In this document: positions 58,587 through 64,000 of the stretch, piece by piece
Layout: each line of letters opens with the position of its first letter
Numbering within the stretch: position 1 is the stretch's first letter
Program-made: the position numbers and the translations under genes
Notes under the pieces: generated by a model
Told to the model about the DNA's origin: nothing
What the model saw: only the letters and a program-made list of their open reading frames with translations
Database searches by the model: none
Assembly: GCF_001894925.1 (NCBI RefSeq)
Contig: NZ_BCXD01000006.1
Location: 1 to 64,000 of the forward strand
Direction of reading: 5' to 3'
Length of the DNA stretch: 64,000 nucleotides
Source of the DNA: Rhodococcus rhodnii NBRC 100604
Lineage (GTDB): Bacteria; Actinomycetota; Actinomycetes; Mycobacteriales; Mycobacteriaceae

Positions 58587-59315
58587 ATGACGACGAACAC
58601 GAACACCCCCACCATCATCCTGATCCCCGGCCATTGGCTGGGCGCATGGGCATGGGACGAGGTGCGCGACCGGCTGACCACCGACGGATGGCGTGCCGTC
58701 CCGATGACGCTTCCCGGCCTCGACGCCGATGATCCCGAGCGGGCGTCCCGGACGCTCGACGACCAGAAGGCCGCGATCGAGCAGACCATGACCGACGCCG
58801 GCGCTTCCGAGGCCGAGCCGGTGGTCCTCGTGGCCCACAGCGGCGCCAACGCCCCGGTGAGCATCGTGCTCGACCGGCATCCGAAGCTCGTCCGCCGCGT
58901 GGTGTGGGTCGACAGCGGGCCCGCCGCGTCCGGCAGCGTCTTCGCCCAGGACGCGGACGTGGACGAGTTACCCCTGCCGTCCTTCGACGAACTCGGCGAG
59001 CAGGTGAGCCTCGAGGGCCTGAGCGCCGACGCACTCGAACGCTTCCGTGCAAGGGCCGTTCCGGAACCCGGTCCCGTGGTGCGCGGGCAGGTGACACTCA
59101 CCGACGATGCACGCCTGGCGGTCCCGGCCACGCTCGTGTGCTGTTCGATCCCGAGCTCTCGGGTGAAGGAATCGGCAGCTTCGGGCCATCCCATGTTCGC
59201 CGAGGTGGCGAACCTCGAGCAGGTCGAGTTCGTCGACCTCCCGACCGGGCACTGGCCCATGTGGAGCCGTCCCCGCGAACTGGCCGCGGCCCTCGCTGCG
59301 GCAGCGGCGTCCTGA
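58587..59315 (+). CDS. alpha/beta hydrolase
   Basis: 242 residues. IILIPGHWLGAWAWDEV at the start, nucleophile elbow VLVAHSGANAPVSI with the Ser, and His in LPTGHWPMWSRP. The layout is that of small esterases of the plant MES/hydroxynitrile lyase type. The substrate is unknown. Divergence from the WYL regulator suggests an inducible detoxification enzyme. Confidence 0.85.
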   Translation: MTTNTNTPTIILIPGHWLGAWAWDEVRDRLTTDGWRAVPMTLPGLDADDPERASRTLDDQKAAIEQTMTDAGASEAEPVVLVAHSGANAPVSIVLDRHPKLVRRVVWVDSGPAASGSVFAQDADVDELPLPSFDELGEQVSLEGLSADALERFRARAVPEPGPVVRGQVTLTDDARLAVPATLVCCSIPSSRVKESAASGHPMFAEVANLEQVEFVDLPTGHWPMWSRPRELAAALAAAAAS

Positions 59316-59339
59316 TCCCCTGCCGATCGGGCCGGCGGA

Positions 59340-60362
59340 TCACGTCGCGGTCAGCAGCCCCCACAGCCCGGTGCGTCCCGCCTCGACGGCGCGGGCCGTG
59401 ACCTCGTCGTCCCAGCTGCGGACCGACCCGAAGTCGCTGCGCCATGCAAGCGCGCGCGTCGTGTAGCGGTGGACGCTGTGCTCCTGGGTGAAGCCGATCG
59501 CCCCGAACGCCTGATGCGCCGTGCGCGCCACGAGCGACGCCGCGTGGCCCGTGACGGAGGCCGCGGACGCGATCGCGAACGTCGTGCGGTCGTCGCTCAC
59601 GCCGTGACGGCTCGCCGCGTCGATCGCGGCCTCGGCGCTCGCGCGGGCGAGCGCGGCCTCGGCGGCGATGTCGGCGGCCATGAACTGCACCGCCTGGAAG
59701 CGGGCGATCGGCCTGCCGAACTGCGTTCGCGTCGTGGTGTGTTCGACGACGAGGTGAGTGATCGCATCGAGCGCCCCGGCGATCTGCACCGTCCGCGCGA
59801 GGGCGCCGCTGTAGCGCAGGGCCCGCACGGCGGCCGTGTCGACGGCGTGCCAGGCGTCGGACGAGACGGTGGTGGGCACGACGACCCGATCACTCGGCTC
59901 ACCGGCGTGGTCGCGGCCCGGCGTGACGTCGACGTCGCCACGCTCGAGATCGGCGACGGCGTACCCGCTGCCGGTCTCGCGGACCGCGACGATCCGCTCG
60001 GCGTCGCGCGCGAACGCGACGGCCGGCGCCGTACCCGTGGCGTCGAGCAGTGCGACGGTGCGGACGGCCGGGGTCGACGGCATCCCCGCGGCGGCGAGCA
60101 GCGGCGACGCGAGCAGATCGTTCTCGACGATCGGCAGCGACACGGCGTGCTCGCCGACCGCCCACAGCAGGACGGCGGCGTCGTGCCACGTTCCGCCGCT
60201 GCCGCCTTCCGACTCGGGCGTCGTGAGCCGGGTGAGTCCGAGTTCGTCGAGGGTCTTCCACAGTGCCTCGGGCTCGGCGGCTTCCGCTCGGGCGAACAGT
60301 TCGCCGAGCATGGCGCGGAGTTCGCGCTGCTCGTCGTGTCGCGACTCGACCTGGACCGTCAC
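59340..60362 (-). CDS. acyl-CoA dehydrogenase, short (340-residue) subunit
   Basis: 340 residues, GTG start. The C-terminal helical domain contains TRTQFGRPIARFQAVQFMAADIAAEAALA and HQAFGAIGFTQEHSVHRYTTRAL. The middle domain is reduced and the catalytic Glu region is poorly conserved. This is typical of the smaller partner in heteromeric actinobacterial FadE complexes, used on bulky or steroid-like acyl-CoAs. The stop-start overlap with the upstream gene fits co-assembly. Confidence 0.85.
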   Translation of the reverse strand: MTVQVESRHDEQRELRAMLGELFARAEAAEPEALWKTLDELGLTRLTTPESEGGSGGTWHDAAVLLWAVGEHAVSLPIVENDLLASPLLAAAGMPSTPAVRTVALLDATGTAPAVAFARDAERIVAVRETGSGYAVADLERGDVDVTPGRDHAGEPSDRVVVPTTVSSDAWHAVDTAAVRALRYSGALARTVQIAGALDAITHLVVEHTTTRTQFGRPIARFQAVQFMAADIAAEAALARASAEAAIDAASRHGVSDDRTTFAIASAASVTGHAASLVARTAHQAFGAIGFTQEHSVHRYTTRALAWRSDFGSVRSWDDEVTARAVEAGRTGLWGLLTAT

Positions 60363-61501
60363 CGCATCCCCAATCCCCGCGCGAGCACCCCGCGCAGAAT
60401 CTCGCTCGTCCCGCCGCGCAACGTGAATCCGGGACGCTGCATGACGCCGGCACGCACGAGCGCACCGAACTCGTCGGAATCGTCTGCGCCGGGCCGTACG
60501 TCGTCGGCCAGCTCGGCGATGTCACCCTCGGTCCCGGTACCGAGGATCTTCACGACGGACGCCGCGAGATCGGCGTTCTCACCGCGAGCGAGCGCGCCCG
60601 CGACACCGAACGACATCCGTCGCAGCGCGTGCACGCGTGCCGTCTCCCGGCCGAGCCGGGAGTCGGTGGGCACGGTGCCGAGCCGCATCTCCTCGGCCGT
60701 CGCCGCGAGCAGCGCGAACGTCGAGAGCACGCGTTCGGGTCCGCTGCGTTCGTAGCCGAGTTCCGAGGTGACCTGATGCCAGCCGTCGCCGATCGTGCCG
60801 AGGACGAGGTCGTCCGGCACGAACACGCCGTCCAGGTGCACTTCGTTGAAGTGATGATCGCCCGACATCGTGAGGATCGGCCGGATCGTCACGCCGGGCG
60901 AATCGAGCAGCACGACGAACTGGCTCAGCCCGTCGTGGCGATGCGCCGGGTCGAGCGGCGCGGTGCGGGCGAGCGCGAAGAACGCGTCGGCGTGGTGTGC
61001 CCCGGACGTCCAGAGTTTCGTGCCGTCGACCCGCCAGCCGCCGTCGACGCGCGTCGCCTTCGTCCGCACCGACGCGAGGTCGGAGCCGGAGTCGGGCTCG
61101 GACATGCCGATGGCCCAGGAGATCTCGCCGCGCGCGATGCCGGGCAGGAACCGCTGTTTCTGCGCCTCGGTGCCGAACTTCAGCAGCGACGGTGCCGCCT
61201 GCCGGTCGGCGACCCACTGCGCCGCGACAGGCGCACCGACCGCGAGCAGCTCCTCGGTCACGACGTAGCGTTCGAGGAACGTCCGGCCGTGCCCCCCGTA
61301 CTCGGTGGGGATCGTCATGCCGATCCAGCCCCGCTCGGCGAGGGCCCGTGTGAACTCCGGATCCCACTGCGTCAGCCAGGTGTCGACGCCGGGTGTGAAG
61401 GTGCCGCGCGCGATCTCGGCGGTGAGGAAATCCCTGACCTCGTGACGCAGTGTGGTGAGAGCCTCGCTCTCGGGAAGTGCCGCGGGGACCGTTCTCGTCA
61501 C
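60359..61501 (-). CDS. acyl-CoA dehydrogenase, 380-residue subunit
   Basis: 380 residues, GTG start with GGAGGGAG upstream. FAD/substrate segments: WIGMTIPTEYGGHGRTF, WAIGMSEPDSGSDLASVRTKA, and the C-terminal RPGFTLRGGTSEILRGVLARGLG. It probably pairs with the 340-residue subunit as an alpha2beta2 dehydrogenase. The overlap with the CoA ligase gene is 4 bp. Confidence 0.87.
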   Translation of the reverse strand: MTRTVPAALPESEALTTLRHEVRDFLTAEIARGTFTPGVDTWLTQWDPEFTRALAERGWIGMTIPTEYGGHGRTFLERYVVTEELLAVGAPVAAQWVADRQAAPSLLKFGTEAQKQRFLPGIARGEISWAIGMSEPDSGSDLASVRTKATRVDGGWRVDGTKLWTSGAHHADAFFALARTAPLDPAHRHDGLSQFVVLLDSPGVTIRPILTMSGDHHFNEVHLDGVFVPDDLVLGTIGDGWHQVTSELGYERSGPERVLSTFALLAATAEEMRLGTVPTDSRLGRETARVHALRRMSFGVAGALARGENADLAASVVKILGTGTEGDIAELADDVRPGADDSDEFGALVRAGVMQRPGFTLRGGTSEILRGVLARGLGMR

Positions 61502-63057
61502 GAGACTCCCTCCTTGCGTGCGTAGAGCTCCGCGAGTGCGCCCTTGACGAGCTTGCCGGTGGGCGTGCGCGGGAGCGAATCGACGAACTCGACGGCGCGG
61601 GGCGCCTTGAACCGCGCGAGCGACGCGCGGCAGTACTCGATCAGTTCGTGTTCGAGTTCCGGTCCTGCGGAATCGTTCTCGCGCGGCGCAACGAACGCGA
61701 CGACGCGCTGGCCCATCTCGTCGTCGGGAACGCCGACCACCGCGACGTCGTCGACGCGGGGATGGAAGGTCAGGACGTTCTCGATCTCCTGCGGGTAGAT
61801 GTTGACGCCGCCCGAGATGATCGTGAACTTCGCGCGATCGGTGAGGAAGAGATAGCCGTCCTCGTCGACGTAACCGATGTCGCCGTTCGTGCGCCACGTC
61901 GGACGATCCGGGTGATGCGCCTCCGCCGTCTTCACCGGATCGCCGTGATATTCGAAGGTGTAGTCGTTGCGCTCGAAGTAGATCAGCCCGATCTCGCCGG
62001 CGGGCAGCTCGGCCCCGTCCTCGCCGCACACGTGCAGGATTCCGGTGCCGTACGGTGCGCCACGCCCGACGCTGCCGGGTTTGGCGCGCCACTCCTCCGG
62101 CGAGATGACGGTGATGCCGATCGATTCCGTCGACGAGTAGTACTCGTGGATCACCTCGCCCCACCAGTCGAGCATCGCGCGTTTGACGTCGACCGGGCAC
62201 GGCGCGGCGGCGTGGATCGCGACTCGCAGCGTGGCGACGTCGTAGTGTGCGCGTACGTCGTCGGGCAGGCGCAGCATCCGGACGAAATGCGTGGGCATCC
62301 ACTGACTGTGGGTGACGCCGTACCGCTCGATCACGTCGAGGCACTGCTCAGCGTCGAAGCGCTTCGCCATGACGACGGTGCCGCCGAGCGCGAGCGCGCC
62401 CGCGCCGTACCGCAGCGGTGCTGCGTGATAGACGGGCGACGGAGCGAAATAAACGCTGTCGGAATCGAATCCGAAGCGCCGTCGCATCATCTCGGTGACG
62501 TGCGGGCCCGGTTCGTCGCCCACCTGTCGTCCGGTCAGTGCGGGCGTGATGCCCTTGGGCCTGCCGGTCGTGCCCGACGAGTAGAGCATGTCGGTGCCGC
62601 GCGGCTGGTCGTCCGCTGCGATTGCGGGGAAGCGCCCGATCACGTCCTCGTAGCGCGCGAAGCCGGGGAGCGTGCCGCCGATCGCGACGCGCTCGCGCAC
62701 TCCGGTAGCACGGTTCGCGACCTCGGTGGCGAGGTCGACGAGTGCGGCAGAGGCGACGAACACCGCTGCGCCGCAGTCGTCGACGATGTACGCGGCCTCG
62801 TCGGCGCCGAGGTGTGTGTTGACGAAGGTGATGTACATGCCGCTGCGGATCGCGCCCCAGTACAGCTCGTACGCACGGGCGTCGTTCACGGCCAGCACCG
62901 CGATGTGATCGCCGACGCCGAGGCCGCGATCACGCAGCCAGTGGCCGAACCGGATCGAGCCGTCCTCGAGTTCGCGGTAGGTGACGACCCGTCCGGTGTC
63001 GGCCTCGACGACGGCGGGCTTGTCGGGTGTGCGGGCGGCGTGGACTCCGGGGTACAC
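61498..63057 (-). CDS. acyl-CoA ligase (FadD-type, ANL superfamily)
   Basis: 519 residues, GTG start. Motifs: MLYSSGTTGRPKGITPAL (nucleotide loop), EYYSSTESIGITVISPEEW, TNGDIGYVDEDGYLFLTDRAKFTIISGGVNIYP and the Lys in LPRTPTGKLVKGALAEL. It activates a carboxylic acid to its CoA thioester to feed the adjacent dehydrogenases. The chain type is not evident. Confidence 0.88.
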   Translation of the reverse strand: MYPGVHAARTPDKPAVVEADTGRVVTYRELEDGSIRFGHWLRDRGLGVGDHIAVLAVNDARAYELYWGAIRSGMYITFVNTHLGADEAAYIVDDCGAAVFVASAALVDLATEVANRATGVRERVAIGGTLPGFARYEDVIGRFPAIAADDQPRGTDMLYSSGTTGRPKGITPALTGRQVGDEPGPHVTEMMRRRFGFDSDSVYFAPSPVYHAAPLRYGAGALALGGTVVMAKRFDAEQCLDVIERYGVTHSQWMPTHFVRMLRLPDDVRAHYDVATLRVAIHAAAPCPVDVKRAMLDWWGEVIHEYYSSTESIGITVISPEEWRAKPGSVGRGAPYGTGILHVCGEDGAELPAGEIGLIYFERNDYTFEYHGDPVKTAEAHHPDRPTWRTNGDIGYVDEDGYLFLTDRAKFTIISGGVNIYPQEIENVLTFHPRVDDVAVVGVPDDEMGQRVVAFVAPRENDSAGPELEHELIEYCRASLARFKAPRAVEFVDSLPRTPTGKLVKGALAELYARKEGVS

Positions 63058-63060
63058 GGC

Positions 63061-64000
63061 TCACAGCCCCGCGTTCTTGGCGACGATCGTCTTCATGACC
63101 TCGCTGGTGCCGCCGTAGATGCGGGTCACGCGGGTGTCGGCGTAGAGCCGGGCGATCGGGTATTCGGTGATGTAGCCGTAGCCGCCGTGCAATTGGAGGC
63201 ACTTGTCGATCACCCGAGCCGCCGTCTCGGTGCAGTGCAGTTTCGCCATCGCGGCCTCGGCGACGGTGAGCTCACCCGCGTCGAGCAGGCCGAGGCAGTG
63301 ATCGGCGAACACGCGTGCCGCCGTGGTCTCGGTGATGCACTCGGCGATCACGAACTTCGAGTTCTGGAACGACGCGACGGGCTTGCCGAAGACGGTGCGC
63401 TCCTTGACGTATGCGGTCGCGTGCTCGATCGCGGCCTCGGCCTGGGCGACGGCGTTGAGCGCGATGCTGAGCCGCTCCTGCGGCAGATTGTGGGTGAGAT
63501 ACGAGAAGCCACTGCCCTCCTCGCCCAGGAGGTTGTCGACGGGAACCCGGACATCGTTGTACGACAGCTCCGCGGTGTCCTGCTGGTGCAGACCGAGCTT
63601 GTCGAGCGTGCGGCCGACGCCGAAGCCCGGGCTGTCGGTGGGCACGGCGATGATCGACAGGCCCGCGCGGCGGTTCTCCGGGTCGTACGGCGCAGTCCGG
63701 CACACCGTGAGGATCAGGTCGGCGGTGACGCCGCCGGTGATGAACGTCTTGGCGCCGTTGACGATCCATTCGCTGCCGTCCTCGGAGAGCTTCGCGGACG
63801 TCGTGATGCCCGCGAGGTCCGAGCCGGCGCCGGGCTCGGTCATCGCGATGGCCGTCATCAGATCGCCCGACGCGAACGTGGGAAGCCAGCGCGTCTTCTG
63901 CTCCTCGGTCCCGTACTCGAGCAGGTACGGCAGGATCAGGCAGCAGTGCACCGTGTAGGAGCCGAACGAGACGCCCGCGCGAGCGACCTCCTCGAACACG
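63061..64000 (-). CDS. acyl-CoA dehydrogenase (5' end beyond the window)
   Basis: At least 312 residues, open at the right edge. Clear motifs: LMTAIAMTEPGAGSDLAGITTSA, HNLPQERLSIALNAVAQAEAAIEHATAYVKERTVFGKP, and CLQLHGGYGYITEYPIARLYADTRVTRIYGGTSEVMKTIVAKNAGL. It is a standard, catalytically complete FadE with the Glu in the usual C-terminal position. The ligase gene starts 4 nt after it ends. Confidence 0.9.
   Translation of the reverse strand, partial: VFEEVARAGVSFGSYTVHCCLILPYLLEYGTEEQKTRWLPTFASGDLMTAIAMTEPGAGSDLAGITTSAKLSEDGSEWIVNGAKTFITGGVTADLILTVCRTAPYDPENRRAGLSIIAVPTDSPGFGVGRTLDKLGLHQQDTAELSYNDVRVPVDNLLGEEGSGFSYLTHNLPQERLSIALNAVAQAEAAIEHATAYVKERTVFGKPVASFQNSKFVIAECITETTAARVFADHCLGLLDAGELTVAEAAMAKLHCTETAARVIDKCLQLHGGYGYITEYPIARLYADTRVTRIYGGTSEVMKTIVAKNAGL

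Noticed and set aside
1-64000. tRNA, rRNA, CRISPR and insertion-sequence features
   Set aside because: None was found on reading either strand; no cloverleaf-like run, repeat-spacer array or transposase motif was seen.

Overview
This window is high-GC actinobacterial chromosome, most likely Rhodococcus or a close mycolate-containing relative. The evidence is a mycobacterial-style block (MMPL transporter, flavoprotein, DUF1365, cyclopropane-synthase-like methyltransferases, DUF1295, SigK, RskA), a DUF222/HNH (13E12-type) gene under a LexA-like box, a glucosylglycerate-hydrolase-like enzyme, a mycothiol-type arsenate reductase, an encapsulin with a hemerythrin cargo, and many genes joined by ATGA or GTGA overlaps. 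No transposase, integrase, tRNA, rRNA or CRISPR array is visible. Most intergenic gaps are under 200 bp. Many single genes have a TAnnnT -10 hexamer exactly 6-7 nt before the start codon, which points to leaderless mRNAs.

Layout. 1-6.4 kb: a carboxymuconolactone-decarboxylase-like protein, two sugar-epimerase-like SDRs, an unknown protein, the SOS-type HNH protein and a secreted lipocalin. 6.5-16.5 kb: a fasciclin lipoprotein (MPT83-like) followed by one long operon, mmpL to rskA, with the same gene order as the M. tuberculosis Rv0450c-Rv0444c region but with two methyltransferases instead of one. 16.5-19.9 kb: an FAD-dependent halogenase-like enzyme with a downstream cation/proton antiporter, whose promoter overlaps an IdeR/DtxR-like iron box, and a divergent mini-MerR protein. 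19.9-24.5 kb: an unknown protein, a degenerate EAL-DICT sensor protein, a DUF4193 protein, an SDR, and the LysE/LysG exporter-regulator pair.

24.6-27.4 kb: an arsenic module (arsR, acr3, arsC, arsI/cadI, second arsR) with palindromic operators that share a TTCGACA core. 27.3-31.5 kb: small and hypothetical genes, a PPOX oxidoreductase, a PHP-domain protein, a secreted YdcF-like protein, and a DUF305 lipoprotein divergent from a third ArsR-type regulator. 31.6-34.1 kb: two CNNM/CorC-type membrane proteins preceded by a possible Pro/Glu-rich leader peptide. 34.1-37.3 kb: a copper module (copZ, a 62-residue His-rich membrane protein, copA, csoR) behind a CsoR-type operator. 37.3-45.8 kb: a polytopic membrane protein, glucosylglycerate hydrolase, secreted unknown proteins, a GH25 lysozyme, and PhoX, whose TTG start and ribosome-binding site sit beside a strong hairpin.

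45.9-55.6 kb: a divergent, GntR-controlled cluster. On one side is an AceE/transketolase-like thiamine diphosphate enzyme. On the other is a six-gene, tightly overlapped operon (VOC dioxygenase-like, FAD hydroxylase, alpha/beta hydrolase, acetoacetyl-CoA synthetase-like, FAH-family hydrolase, NTF2-like). It reads as a complete ring-hydroxylation and cleavage pathway for an unknown aromatic or cyclic substrate, and is my best candidate for an undescribed system. 55.6-57.0 kb: encapsulin plus hemerythrin cargo. 57.1-64 kb: a HAD hydrolase, a WYL regulator with a divergent alpha/beta hydrolase, and an acyl-CoA dehydrogenase/acyl-CoA ligase operon that runs off the right edge.
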